Shown here one piece after another: positions 33,191-41,608 of a stretch of 58,295 nucleotides of DNA. The stretch is from positions 1-58,295 of the forward strand of contig CASDXQ010000039.1 of the NCBI GenBank assembly GCA_949285145.1, read 5' to 3'. The stretch comes from an uncultured Spirochaetales bacterium (GTDB lineage: Bacteria > Spirochaetota > Spirochaetia > Sphaerochaetales > Sphaerochaetaceae). The translations under genes and the position numbers were made by a program. Position 1 is the first letter of the stretch. Each line of letters starts with the position of its first letter. The notes beneath the pieces are model-generated. The model was not told where the DNA came from. It worked only from the letters and a program-made list of their open reading frames with translations, and made no database searches.

Positions 33191-33651
33191 AACTGGGAAG
33201 AAAATTCTTTATCCGCATCGCGGCTGTTCTTATCATCATAATCATCGGCGTCGTTATGTTCTTCATCGGCAAGGAGCATACAATCCTCATAGACAACTTC
33301 TCGCAGGGAGACTATAAGGCTCTTGATTATTTTGAAGTATCCGTTGACGGCTCTCCTATCCTTGATATGTCACGCATGATGAGAGAGCAGTTCACTGTGA
33401 CAGGACAGAAGCATACAGTCCTCATTCAGTGGGAAGATGAGGCCAGCGGACAGATGCTGGCAGTCACATTCAAGATCACCGTTCCTCTTATGCAGGATAT
33501 GGTGCTGCTTTCAGTTCCGACATTCATGGCTGACATGAATCAGCCTCAGAGTGTGTGGCTGACACCGTTTGAGCCTCAGGTTGTTGTCTCTTCCTCTGCT
33601 GAAGACAATGCTGTCGTTACAGACGATACAGCATCTTTCTCAAGCTTCTGA
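33187..33651 (+). CDS. small membrane-anchored protein of the transporter operon (DUF6672-like)
   Basis: A 154-aa protein with a single N-terminal membrane anchor (RIAAVLIIIIIGVVMFFIG, residues 9-27) followed by a beta-rich extracytoplasmic domain starting IGKEHTILIDNF. I tentatively relate it to DUF6672, small proteins that accompany DUF3798-type ABC genes. Its ATG overlaps the permease stop, so it is translationally coupled and is probably an accessory subunit. No catalytic motif is visible. The operon ends with the hairpin at 33678. Confidence 0.65.
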   Translation: MKLGRKFFIRIAAVLIIIIIGVVMFFIGKEHTILIDNFSQGDYKALDYFEVSVDGSPILDMSRMMREQFTVTGQKHTVLIQWEDEASGQMLAVTFKITVPLMQDMVLLSVPTFMADMNQPQSVWLTPFEPQVVVSSSAEDNAVVTDDTASFSSF

Positions 33652-33677
33652 TCATAAATCTGATCTTCAGTTTGAAG

Positions 33678-33714
33678 CCCTGCCGTGCTAGAATGCATGG
33701 CAGGGTTTTCTTTT
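33678..33714 (+). terminator. terminator of the DUF3798 operon
   Basis: CCCTGCCGTGC (33678-33688) pairs with GCATGGCAGGG (33695-33705, one G-U) around TAGAAT, followed by TTTTCTTTT. It abuts the ATG of the WYL regulator at 33715. The loop TAGAAT could double as a -10. Confidence 0.85.
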
Positions 33715-34638
33715 ATGAGTCAGAGTGTCAGGCTGCAGTATATTATCAGGTGTTTGTATCACAAGGGAGGCATAGACCTTGCTGAAATTGCGGATGAATT
33801 TGAGATTTCAAAGCGTCAGGCCGGACGCGATATAGAATATCTGCGCTTTCAGATGGGTGCGCCGGTAATATATGACAGAAAGGAAAAGAAGTACAGGCTT
33901 GCAAGCATATGGGAAAGTTACTCAAACACCGATGAGCGGATAATCATCACGGGTGCCTATCTCAAGTCCCTGTTTGCAAAGATACATCTTGGAAAATATT
34001 TTGAAGACGAAATATATGAATCTATTTACAGCGGTATATCAGATCCTGTCAGGAGAGTTCTGGACAGAGTTGAATACCGGAGTACATCCATTGATGTACC
34101 GGACTGGAATATTGTCTCAACGCTGATTGACGCTTTTGCCGGCAACCTTTGTGTGGAGATTGAATACACTTCGCTCAAAAGTGAGACGAGCTGCCGCATG
34201 ATAGAGCCCAAGCGGCTTATCAACTACAACAACTCATGGTATGTGGCTGCATACGATTATAAAAGAGATGATGCAAGGACATTCCATCTCTCGAGGATAA
34301 AGAAAGCCGTGCTTGCACGTGAAAAAGCCTCTCACGATATAAAGCTTTCAGAAGACGGGTATGGCATTTATATTTCTGACAAGCTCACTGAATACAGAAT
34401 AAAATTCACAGGCAATGCAGCCAGAATCGTATCAACACAGGTATGGAGTCCGTCGCAGAGGCTTGAAAGCCAGGATGACGGCTCTCTTGTGATGACTCTC
34501 AAATCATCATCGGTTGAAGAACTTGTTCCCGCAGTTCTGGGATTTGCAGATGAGGCTGAACCTCTGTTTCCGCCATCTTTTGTTGATGAGTACAGAAAAA
34601 GACTTTCAAGAATGGCTGAAAAAAATCTCGGAAAATAA
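33715..34638 (+). CDS. WYL-domain transcriptional regulator
   Basis: A 307-aa regulator. The N-terminal winged helix (LQYIIRCLYHKGGIDLAEIADEF, SKRQAGRDIEYLR) is followed by a WYL domain with VEIEYTSLKSE, EPKRLINYNNSWYVAAYD near residues 162-179 and FHLSRI, the ligand/nucleic-acid-sensing motif. ATG 33715 has no separate ribosome site other than AGGG in the terminator stem. It may control the adjacent transporter, but no site was identified. In-frame codons upstream would lie in the terminator. Confidence 0.85.
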   Translation: MSQSVRLQYIIRCLYHKGGIDLAEIADEFEISKRQAGRDIEYLRFQMGAPVIYDRKEKKYRLASIWESYSNTDERIIITGAYLKSLFAKIHLGKYFEDEIYESIYSGISDPVRRVLDRVEYRSTSIDVPDWNIVSTLIDAFAGNLCVEIEYTSLKSETSCRMIEPKRLINYNNSWYVAAYDYKRDDARTFHLSRIKKAVLAREKASHDIKLSEDGYGIYISDKLTEYRIKFTGNAARIVSTQVWSPSQRLESQDDGSLVMTLKSSSVEELVPAVLGFADEAEPLFPPSFVDEYRKRLSRMAEKNLGK

Positions 34639-34641
34639 TTT

Positions 34642-34664
34642 ACAAGGACATCATATGTCCTTGT
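34642..34664. promoter_or_regulatory. 23-bp palindrome after the WYL gene
   Basis: ACAAGGACAT (34642-34651) and ATGTCCTTGT (34655-34664) are perfect arms around CAT. No T-run follows. It may be an operator for the small gene at 34707, perhaps for the WYL protein, or a poor terminator. Confidence 0.5.
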
Positions 34665-34706
34665 GAGTGTAATAGACTCTGAGTATCAGAAAGAGAAAGG
34701 AGTCCA

Positions 34707-34850
34707 ATGATGAATGAAATTATCACAGCCGAGGAAATGGCAATCGCCTATGAAGAGGATCTTAAGGAGAGCAAGCTGAAGAATCTGGTCATCAGCATGA
34801 TCTGTGTGAGTCTGAGTTTTATTGCATTTATTGTGATGGTTAATCTGTAA
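34707..34850 (+). CDS. 47-aa membrane peptide
   Basis: A short gene with AAAGGAG (34697-34702-centred) before ATG 34707 (a second ATG follows directly). The product has an acidic amphipathic start (EEMAIAYEEDLKESKLKN) and one C-terminal membrane helix (LVISMICVSLSFIAFIVMV). The clear ribosome site and clean topology favour a real gene. Family unknown. Its neighbours are the palindrome at 34642 and the convergent trxA. Confidence 0.6.
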   Translation: MMNEIITAEEMAIAYEEDLKESKLKNLVISMICVSLSFIAFIVMVNL

Positions 34851-34883
34851 TTATGAAAAAGAAAATCTTTGGAAATTGCTTAC

Positions 34884-34918
34884 TTTAAAACAACAGGGAT
34901 GGCTTTTCACCATCCCTG
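34884..34918 (-). terminator. terminator of trxA
   Basis: On the minus strand CAGGGATGG pairs perfectly with CCATCCCTG (plus 34894-34918, 7-nt loop), followed by TTGTTTT. It lies 26 bp after the trxA stop. Confidence 0.8.
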
Positions 34919-34943
34919 AACATATAAGGAGGATTTGCTATGA

Positions 34944-35252
34944 TCAGTTGATCATTGCTTCAAGGCCGGCTTCGTTTCTGTAGCCCACAGCTTTGTTGAC
35001 AATCTCGCCGTTCTTGAAAACGAGTATTGTCGGAACGCCCATGACGCCGTAGCTTGAAGCAAGGGCATTGGCCTGATCAACATCTACCTTAACGACCTTC
35101 ACATCAGGATGCTTGTCTGCAACTTTCTCAAGCACCGGTGCAAGCATCTTGCACGGACCGCACCATGTTGCGAAGAAATCGACGAGGACTGTACCTTTTG
35201 AATCTAAGACTTCACTTTTGAAGTTACTGTTATCTGCATGAATTATTGCCAT
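34944..35252 (-). CDS. trxA: thioredoxin
   Basis: A 102-aa cytoplasmic dithiol reductant. The active site WCGPCK lies at residues 30-35, with the conserved cis-Pro in GVMGVPTILVF and the C-terminal GYRNEAGLEAMI. The length is typical. GGGAG lies 9 nt before the ATG. It is a single-gene unit. No thioredoxin reductase gene is adjacent. Confidence 0.95.
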   Translation of the reverse strand: MAIIHADNSNFKSEVLDSKGTVLVDFFATWCGPCKMLAPVLEKVADKHPDVKVVKVDVDQANALASSYGVMGVPTILVFKNGEIVNKAVGYRNEAGLEAMIN

Positions 35253-35297
35253 AATACTTTTCTCCCTTTGCTTTAATTCTGCGTTAAATATAATGTA

Positions 35298-35936
35298 TTA
35301 TTTTCCTGCGGGTAAGTGATCTTCCGACATTTTCATTTTTCTTCTTTCCCTGAAGAAAATTACTACACCTGCCATTATACTGCCGAGTGTTCCGTTGAAC
35401 ATGTCATTCATGCTGTCCTTGACTCCGGAGTTCTGCCAATGTCTGCCGATCAGTTCAAAGTCTTCTGTAAGGTTACGCTGGACATCAAGACTTGTGAATA
35501 TATCAAGAAAGTATTCGCACAGCTCCCAGAAACCGGCACCGGCCAGTCCTATGATCATGCTGAGTGAAACACGGGCAACAAGGGGAATGCTGTTCCTGTA
35601 AGAGGAGGGGAAGAACACTTCGTACAGTGTCAGCGATATGAGAATTCCCGAAATGAAATGGAGCATTATGTCGTAGGCGAAGAACGTATGATACAGATCA
35701 AAGCGGTTTCCGATATATGTGCCGAATACTGCGAATGTTATATCTGCAAGTGTTATGGAAAAAGAGAGGTCTGTTTTGAAGATCTTCCTGAAAAACGGAT
35801 GGTATATGTTGACGATCAATATTGAAACAATGGCATAGAAAGCCATCATCAATCCTTTTCCAAGCAGTATATCGATTATTAAAGCGATTATAAGCAGTAT
35901 TGAAATAATAAGCTGCATCTTTTTCAGTTTTGTCAT
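35298..35936 (-). CDS. integral membrane protein (YjdF/DUF2238-like)
   Basis: A 212-aa protein with six or so membrane helices. The blocks FFAYDIMLHFISGILISL and GAGFWELCEYFLDIF resemble the D-x-x-x-H-F and F-W-E-x-x-E-Y motifs of the YjdF/DUF2238 group, whose function is unknown. It ends in a basic, cytosolic tail. ATG 35936 is preferred over a GTG seven codons upstream. It follows trxA's start region by 45 bp on the same strand and may form one transcript with it. Confidence 0.65.
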   Translation of the reverse strand: MTKLKKMQLIISILLIIALIIDILLGKGLMMAFYAIVSILIVNIYHPFFRKIFKTDLSFSITLADITFAVFGTYIGNRFDLYHTFFAYDIMLHFISGILISLTLYEVFFPSSYRNSIPLVARVSLSMIIGLAGAGFWELCEYFLDIFTSLDVQRNLTEDFELIGRHWQNSGVKDSMNDMFNGTLGSIMAGVVIFFRERRKMKMSEDHLPAGK

Positions 35937-36002
35937 ACCGGTAAAATATAGCTTCACTTCAGGCTATGAACAAGACTCTTTTTCAGCTATCATGAAGCTG
36001 TC

Positions 36003-36887
36003 ATGAATTATACCCTGATAGACAATTCCGCAGATCTTGAAAAATATATTGCCGCATGGAATGTGCTTGACCGTATTGCAGTGGATTTTGAATGCGAGTT
36101 CAATCTTCATATCTACGGTGAACACCTGTGTCTCATTCAGATTTTTGACGGAACAGATTATTATATCATTGATCCGAGATCCGGCAGACTAGGCAGAGAT
36201 ACTCTCTGTGCTTTTTTCACTTCTCCTGTCAGAAAGGTCTGGTTCGACTGCCAGAGCGACAATGCGCTTGTTTATAAGAAATACGGTGTCAGTATCAGCA
36301 ATATTGTCGATATAAGGGTGTATGCACTCACTCTCGGTTTCAGATCCAATCTGGCTTCTCTGAAGAAGGAGTTCCTTTCCATTGAGGAGCAGAACCTTGA
36401 GCCTGCATCAAAGAAGCGTCTTCAGCAGACAAACTGGGTCAAACGGCCGCTGTCTGAAGAACAGATTTCTTATGCTCTTTCCGATGTCACCCATCTTTTC
36501 GCACTTGAAGATGTGCTTGAGAAGAGGGCACTTGAAGCCGGTCTGACGGAAGAGTGCGCAAGAGAGATGAAGAAAGCAGTCAGGGCAAAGACCGGCAAGC
36601 CGGGATGGGTGAATCTCGGGCCGTGGCGGATAATGACGAAAGAACAGCGGCTGAATGTGAAACAGTATTACATTGCCCGCGATAATGTCGCAAAACGCTT
36701 CAATGTGCCTTCATATTATGTTCTTGACAAGCATGTCCTCAGGGATTTCGCCATGAGCTGTCCGAAAAGTGAAGGGGATGTCATGGCGATGATAGCCTCA
36801 AAGGCAAACCCGCGTTTTCAAAGTCAGCTTAAGGAAAACATGCTTAAAGCTTTCAGAATCATTCATTCTTCTCAGGCTTCTTCATAG
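36003..36887 (+). CDS. rnd: ribonuclease D-like 3'-5' exonuclease
   Basis: A 294-aa DEDD exonuclease. The acidic residues are visible: VDFECE (Asp28, Glu30), WFDCQSD (Asp82) and SYALSDVTHL with the Y-x(3)-D motif of DEDDy enzymes. The C-terminal part (LNVKQYYIARDNVAKRFNVPSYYVLD) is an HRDC domain. The family trims structured RNA 3' ends, especially tRNA precursors. The length is shorter than E. coli RNase D (about 375 aa), with one HRDC domain only. It overlaps the convergent xanthine dehydrogenase gene by 29 bp. Confidence 0.85.
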   Translation: MNYTLIDNSADLEKYIAAWNVLDRIAVDFECEFNLHIYGEHLCLIQIFDGTDYYIIDPRSGRLGRDTLCAFFTSPVRKVWFDCQSDNALVYKKYGVSISNIVDIRVYALTLGFRSNLASLKKEFLSIEEQNLEPASKKRLQQTNWVKRPLSEEQISYALSDVTHLFALEDVLEKRALEAGLTEECAREMKKAVRAKTGKPGWVNLGPWRIMTKEQRLNVKQYYIARDNVAKRFNVPSYYVLDKHVLRDFAMSCPKSEGDVMAMIASKANPRFQSQLKENMLKAFRIIHSSQASS

Positions 36888-39414
36888 GAAGACTTGTCCT
36901 GACGATACCGTCCTGTCTGTAGAAAGCATTGCCGATTGCAGGAGCTGTGGGTATGGTGCACAGTTCTCCGATTCCTTTTGCTCCGTATGCAGCACTGCCT
37001 TTGCCGGGGCCGTGTACGAGGATCGTCTCTATCGCGGGCACGTCAGTCGAGCGCAGAAGGCCGAGCGTTCCGTATTTTGATTTAACATAGCCTTGATCGG
37101 TTATGAATTTCTCGCTCAGCGCATAGCCGATACCCATTACGACACCGCCCTCGATCTGTCCTTCGATGGCAGTCATGTTTATGACGGTTCCTGCATCGCA
37201 GGCAGCATAGACCTTCTTTATGTCATTGTTCTCATCAAGTTTGACAACCTGGGCGGAGTAACTGTAGGCAAGATGTGAGACAGGATTTGGCTTGTCGCTG
37301 TTTATGGGATCTGTCTCGTATGTGAATTCACCGCTGAATTCTTTTCCTTCAAGTGCCTGCATGCCGCTTTCCTCAATTGCTTTTTTAAGCTTTTCTGCGG
37401 CTCTTCTGACAGCTTCTCCCGTGAATGCGGTCTGGCGTGAGGCTGTCGATGTTCCGCTGTCAGGAGTGCGTGATGTATCGGGGCTTTCAACAATGATCAT
37501 GCCAGGTGATATACCGGCAGTCTCTGCCGTTATCTGGGTGGCGACTGTGGCAAGTCCCTGTCCCATGCATGCTGCCGATGTTCTCACATGAACATATCCT
37601 TTTTCCACGGATATGATACAGCGTCCGGTATCAACGACACCGACTCCCAGTCCGCTGTTCTTGAGACCGCAGGCGATACCTGTGCGGCTGCTGCCGTAAT
37701 AGGCAGTCCTGACAGCTTCAAGGCACTCCCTGATACCTGTGTCAGGGGAGGCAATCTGCCCGTTCGGCATCACATCTCCGGGTCTGAGCGCATTCTGAAG
37801 GCGGAAGACAAAAGGATCAAGGCCTGCCTTTTTAGCAAGGACATCCACAGCTTCCTCGATTGCATAGCATGACTGAGTGACACCGAAGCCCCGGTAGGCA
37901 CCGGATGGGACATTGTTCGTGTAAAGTCCGTACCCCTCAATCCTTATATTCTGGTAATTGTACGGACCTGCTGCATGGGTGCAGGCTCTCTGGAGGACAG
38001 GTCCTCCAAGGGATGCATATGCTCCGCTGTCAGCGGTAATCCGGCAGTCCAGAGCCTTGAGAAATCCTTTTTCATCGCATCCCAGCGTCAGATCGATGTC
38101 CATGGGATGCCGTTTGGGATGAACGATGAGACTTTCCTGTCTGGTGAGCTTTACTTTTACCGGGCGTCTGAGGATGTATGCGGCAAGAGCTGCATGATGC
38201 TGGACTGACATGTCTTCCTTGCCGCCGAAGCCGCCGCCGACAAGCATGCTTATGCAGCGCACCCTGCTTTTATCAAGATGGAGCATATGGGAGATCTCTC
38301 TCTGTTCATCGTACACGCTCTGACCAGAGGTATATACTATGACTCCGTCATTTTCCGCATCATAGGTTCCGACTGCACATTCCGGTTCCATGAACGCATG
38401 TTCAGTATGCCCGGTTCTGAATGAAAGAGAGACTGTGTATGCACATTTCTTCAGTGTTTCATCCACATTCCCCCTTTCAATATGTTCTTTTGTAAGAAGA
38501 TTGCTGCGCCCTTCATGAACAAGGATTCTGTCTTCAAGTGCACTATGGGCATCAAAGACGCCTTCAAGCACCTCATAGTCGACTTTGATGAGATGGAGAA
38601 TCTCTTCAAGTGCATCTTCTCTGTCTGCGACAGCCATGCAGATCGCATCACCCGTATAATGTGTGATTTCTCCTTCCTTTATGAAAACAGGCCAGTCCTT
38701 TATTATGTGTCCGTGTTCATTGCATGGAACATCTTCAGCCCTGAGCACGGCGATGCAGGATGGATGGGCTTCTGCTGCTGCTGTGTCTATGCTGAGCACC
38801 CGGGAGCGCGGATAGGCGCTTCTCAGACATTTTCCGTAAAGCATGCCGTCAATATGGATATCATCAGTGTAAATACCTGTTCCAAGTGTCTTTTCTTTGG
38901 CATCAACTCTGATCATTCTGGAGGAGAAACCTGTATCACTGTCTTCCTCTGTCTTTTCGTCTCCCCTCAGGATTGCTGCTGCAAGCTTTATCGCATCTTC
39001 AATCTTCACATATCCCGTACATCGGCAGATATTCCCCTTTATCGCTTTCCTTATGTCTTCCCGTGAAGGATTGAGATTCACATCCAGCAGGCTTTTCGCG
39101 CACATCACCATACCCGGAGTGCAGAAACCGCACTGAACAGCTCCTGCTTTGCCGAAAGCATATGAATATACTTGTTTTTCCCTTTCACTCAGTCCTTCGA
39201 TTGTAACTATCTTCTTTCCTTCAAGCCTGGAGAGCACCGGTACGCAGGCCTTTGTCCTTTTACCGTCAACAAGTACGGTGCATGAACCGCATGCCCCTTC
39301 GCTGCAGCCGTTTTTCGTTCCTGTCAGGTGCAGTATGTCACGCAGGAAGGTGAGGAGTTTCATGTCCGAGGAAGATGAATAATCCCTTCCGTTTACGTTT
39401 ACTGTGAAAGACAA
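36859..39414 (-). CDS. xanthine dehydrogenase, fused FeS and molybdopterin subunits (Se-dependent type)
   Basis: An 851-aa protein. Residues 1-150 hold two [2Fe-2S] sites: Cys37, 42, 45 and 57, then Cys95, 98, 130 and 132 (CGFCTPGM, CRCTGY). The rest is the molybdopterin-binding subunit with GGGFGGKEDMSVQHHAALAA and VPSGAYRGFGVTQ. The fusion order and length match the selenium-dependent xanthine dehydrogenase subfamily, which handles purines. The selenium is a bound labile atom, not selenocysteine. No FAD subunit is encoded here. It starts with TTG 39414, preceded by GAGGTGA. A TnpB-like remnant sits directly upstream. Confidence 0.85.
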   Translation of the reverse strand: MSFTVNVNGRDYSSSSDMKLLTFLRDILHLTGTKNGCSEGACGSCTVLVDGKRTKACVPVLSRLEGKKIVTIEGLSEREKQVYSYAFGKAGAVQCGFCTPGMVMCAKSLLDVNLNPSREDIRKAIKGNICRCTGYVKIEDAIKLAAAILRGDEKTEEDSDTGFSSRMIRVDAKEKTLGTGIYTDDIHIDGMLYGKCLRSAYPRSRVLSIDTAAAEAHPSCIAVLRAEDVPCNEHGHIIKDWPVFIKEGEITHYTGDAICMAVADREDALEEILHLIKVDYEVLEGVFDAHSALEDRILVHEGRSNLLTKEHIERGNVDETLKKCAYTVSLSFRTGHTEHAFMEPECAVGTYDAENDGVIVYTSGQSVYDEQREISHMLHLDKSRVRCISMLVGGGFGGKEDMSVQHHAALAAYILRRPVKVKLTRQESLIVHPKRHPMDIDLTLGCDEKGFLKALDCRITADSGAYASLGGPVLQRACTHAAGPYNYQNIRIEGYGLYTNNVPSGAYRGFGVTQSCYAIEEAVDVLAKKAGLDPFVFRLQNALRPGDVMPNGQIASPDTGIRECLEAVRTAYYGSSRTGIACGLKNSGLGVGVVDTGRCIISVEKGYVHVRTSAACMGQGLATVATQITAETAGISPGMIIVESPDTSRTPDSGTSTASRQTAFTGEAVRRAAEKLKKAIEESGMQALEGKEFSGEFTYETDPINSDKPNPVSHLAYSYSAQVVKLDENNDIKKVYAACDAGTVINMTAIEGQIEGGVVMGIGYALSEKFITDQGYVKSKYGTLGLLRSTDVPAIETILVHGPGKGSAAYGAKGIGELCTIPTAPAIGNAFYRQDGIVRTSLPMKKPEKNE

Positions 39415-39416
39415 GA

Positions 39417-39720
39417 TTAATCACCTCTTTTTCTGTTTTGAAAGCTTTGGCCGCTGAGCTTTTCTGTGATACCAAAGTCTAGTGAACTGCCGCCATCCTG
39501 AAGGATGGAAGCTTCCGGTCTCACAGCAGAATGCCTGAACATCTCTTGCAAGGTATCGAAGTCCGACAACTGCTTTCCCGGAGTACCCATGTGTTCCTCA
39601 TGGGTGCAGGACATCATATGCCGGCCTGCAAGCAGCAGTGTTTTCACACCTTTCATTCCAGCATTCCATCTCACATCCTGAAAGATGGGAGCTTTTCTGC
39701 TGAACCTCTTGTAAATGATA
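39417..39720 (-). mobile_element. probable IS200/IS605 (TnpB) right-end remnant
   Basis: The minus strand reads CCATCCTTCAGGATGG (plus 39493-39508), a hairpin of the kind found at IS605-type right ends and at the 3' end of TnpB guide RNAs, preceded by GGAAGCTT. A diverged second copy lies at plus 39674-39697. One frame between and across them reads HSAVRPEASILQDGG, a tail commonly produced when TnpB runs into the element end. A further hairpin, CCCATG/CATGGG, lies at 39596-39605. The transposase core and TnpA are absent. It fills most of the 416-bp gap before the metal transporter operon. The match rests on memory of such ends. Confidence 0.5.
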
Positions 39721-39769
39721 CACCAGTTTCACTCTTTTTCAAAGGAAAAAGAATTTTGCCGTCTTTATT

Positions 39770-39820
39770 CTGACAATGTGTCAGTTTTGTATTGACAGCA
39801 TCACATCTCTGTCTTAGGAT
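39770..39820 (+). promoter_or_regulatory. promoter and palindrome of the metal transporter operon
   Basis: TTGACA (39792-39797), 17 bp and TAGGAT (39815-39820) form a promoter whose start would lie about 4 nt before ATG 39831, a nearly leaderless mRNA. The palindrome CTGACA-ATG-TGTCAG (39770-39784) is just upstream and could bind a metal-responsive regulator. Confidence 0.5.
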
Positions 39821-39830
39821 TTTTCCTGTT

Positions 39831-40812
39831 ATGCATACATATCTTTCCTCTTTGTCACAAGGCTGTTCCCTTGAACTTTTCAACGACGGTGACCTTATAT
39901 TCCACAGCAGAGGCAAGTGGCTTCATCCGCTTTTCGAAGCTGAGAATTTCATAAGAAAAAGCGGACGGCAGTATGACAATCTGACACTTCACGACAGCAT
40001 TTCCGGTCTTGCGGCGGCATTTCTCACCATAAGGCTTTCCGTCAGGGCTGTTAATGTCGACATGATCTCATCCCTTGCACTTGAATTGTACAGAAATTAC
40101 GATGTGGAGGTGCATTACACAAAGCTTGTGGACAGGATCAAATGCATAACGGAAACCATGATCAGGCCTTCAATGACGCTTGATGAGGCATACAGGCTCC
40201 TGAGAAAGAAAGCCGATCTGACGAGCGGCATATCGCTGAAAATAGAGAATCTGGACTTCTCATACGGCTCAAAGAAGATACTTGACGGTTTCTCCCTTTA
40301 TCTTGAAAAAGGGGATGCCATGATTCTCGAAGGTGACAACGGATGCGGAAAGACCACTCTGCTGCGTCTCATTCTCGGTCTCGAAAAGCCTGCAGCGGGC
40401 AGGATACTTTATGACGGAAAGGAAGAAAGACCTCCTGTGGGTTACATAAAGCAGTTTTCCGACAAACAGGATTTTCCGTTCACCAGCAGGGAAGTTGTAG
40501 CACTGTCGCTCCCGGATGATACGCAGGACAGAGAAGGTGAGATTGAAGTCGCACTGAGGCGATGCGGTGCGTATCATCTTATAGACAGGCAGTTCTTTTC
40601 CCTTTCGGGAGGGGAGATGGCAAAGGTGAATTCTGCTTTTTGACGAGCCCTCTGCAAGCCTTGACAGGGAGGCGAGGGAGAACTTTGCTGCAATAATGAC
40701 TTCTCTGTCAGTCACTGAAATGCCTACAATGCTGATAGTCAACCATGACAAGGCGCTCTCCGACCTGCTGCCATGGCCCCGCCGGCGTCTGGAAGGAGGT
40801 GTTCTTGTTTAG
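39831..40812 (+). pseudogene. DUF1893-ABC ATPase fusion of a metal transporter, broken by deletion
   Basis: Residues 1-130 resemble DUF1893 (CSLELFNDGDLIFHSRGKWLHPL, then SISGLAAAFLTIRLSVRAVN). An ATPase of the ZnuC/TroB class follows with Walker A GDNGCGKTT and signature LSGGEMAKVN. About a dozen codons plus a frame are then missing: the first frame stops at 40643, while another frame resumes with LLFDEPSASLD (Walker B) and IVNHD (H-loop) and ends at 40812. The missing piece is the helix between signature and Walker B, so the enzyme should be dead. Permease and binding protein genes downstream are intact. Confidence 0.75.
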
Positions 40813-41608
40813 TCTTCTCCTTCTTCCTCCCATCTTCAGGGCATTCATAAGTCTTCTGTTCGCAGGAGCCGCATTCCCTCTTGCCGGTGTCATGGTGCTT
40901 CGCATGAATCTCCTGCAGCTGAGATACACCCTCATGCACGGCCTGCTGCTTGGCGGTGCGCTTGCTCTGGCCCTTGATCTTCCATCACTTCCTGTGTATA
41001 TATTCATGTGCACTCTCACCGTGGTTCTCATTCTCGTCCTTTCAAGAAAGGGCAGGCTCAATATGGGGATTTCATCTGCCTTCCTCATGGTGCTGGCTGT
41101 CGCCCTTGCCGCAATAATAACACAGGCGGCGGATGTGCCGTCAAAAGATACGCTTGCTCTGCTGTGGGGATCCCCGTTCACAGTACAGACAGGAGAGCTT
41201 GCCGCTTTCGCCGTTCTGTCACTTCTGATCATTCTTTATACGGTATTCAACTTCAGGACAATACTTCTTGTGTTCTTTGACAGGGATGTTGCACTCTCCA
41301 GCGGGAAAAACATCTCTCTTCACGAGACTGTGATGGTCTTCCTCATAGCTTTCGCTGTCGCTCTGTCCATGCGCTTTGTAGGCTCGCTCCTCATCGATGC
41401 TCTTCTCATACTCCCATCTGTCATTGCACTGAAGATTGCCGGCAGCATAAGGAAGCTTTTCATCACGGCGTCTCTCATGGGGCTCCTTACTGCAGTGACC
41501 GGCTTCATGCTCTCACTGGTTCTGGACATGCCTCCTTCCAGCATGATCGCCGCATCAAGCGCGCTCATATATATTCTGATTCCGCACAGAAAGGAAAAAT
41601 CATTATGA
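40805..41608 (+). CDS. metal ABC transporter permease (ZnuB/TroC-type, ABC-3)
   Basis: A 267-aa membrane protein with seven or eight helices. LAGVMVLRMNLLQLRYTLMHG at the start and MRFVGSLLIDALLILPSVIAL near 200-220 are ABC-3 family blocks. TTG 40805 is chosen because AGGAGG ends 5 nt before it; ATG 40745 would add sequence derived from the ATPase coding region. It overlaps the ATPase end by 8 bp and the binding protein start by 4 bp. The expected cargo is zinc or manganese. Confidence 0.85.
   Translation: MFSLLLLPPIFRAFISLLFAGAAFPLAGVMVLRMNLLQLRYTLMHGLLLGGALALALDLPSLPVYIFMCTLTVVLILVLSRKGRLNMGISSAFLMVLAVALAAIITQAADVPSKDTLALLWGSPFTVQTGELAAFAVLSLLIILYTVFNFRTILLVFFDRDVALSSGKNISLHETVMVFLIAFAVALSMRFVGSLLIDALLILPSVIALKIAGSIRKLFITASLMGLLTAVTGFMLSLVLDMPPSSMIAASSALIYILIPHRKEKSL

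Noticed and set aside
34929-34949. A perfect ribosome site and ATG on the plus strand inside the trxA end.
   Set aside because: The frame stops after three codons and lies antisense to trxA.
39417-39674. An 85-codon minus-strand frame as a genuine protein gene.
   Set aside because: It has no ribosome site, and its sequence is explained by an insertion-element end plus leader DNA.
39417-39791. A molybdenum-cofactor riboswitch in the leader of the dehydrogenase gene.
   Set aside because: The hairpins match insertion-element ends better, and I could not recognise the conserved Moco RNA core.
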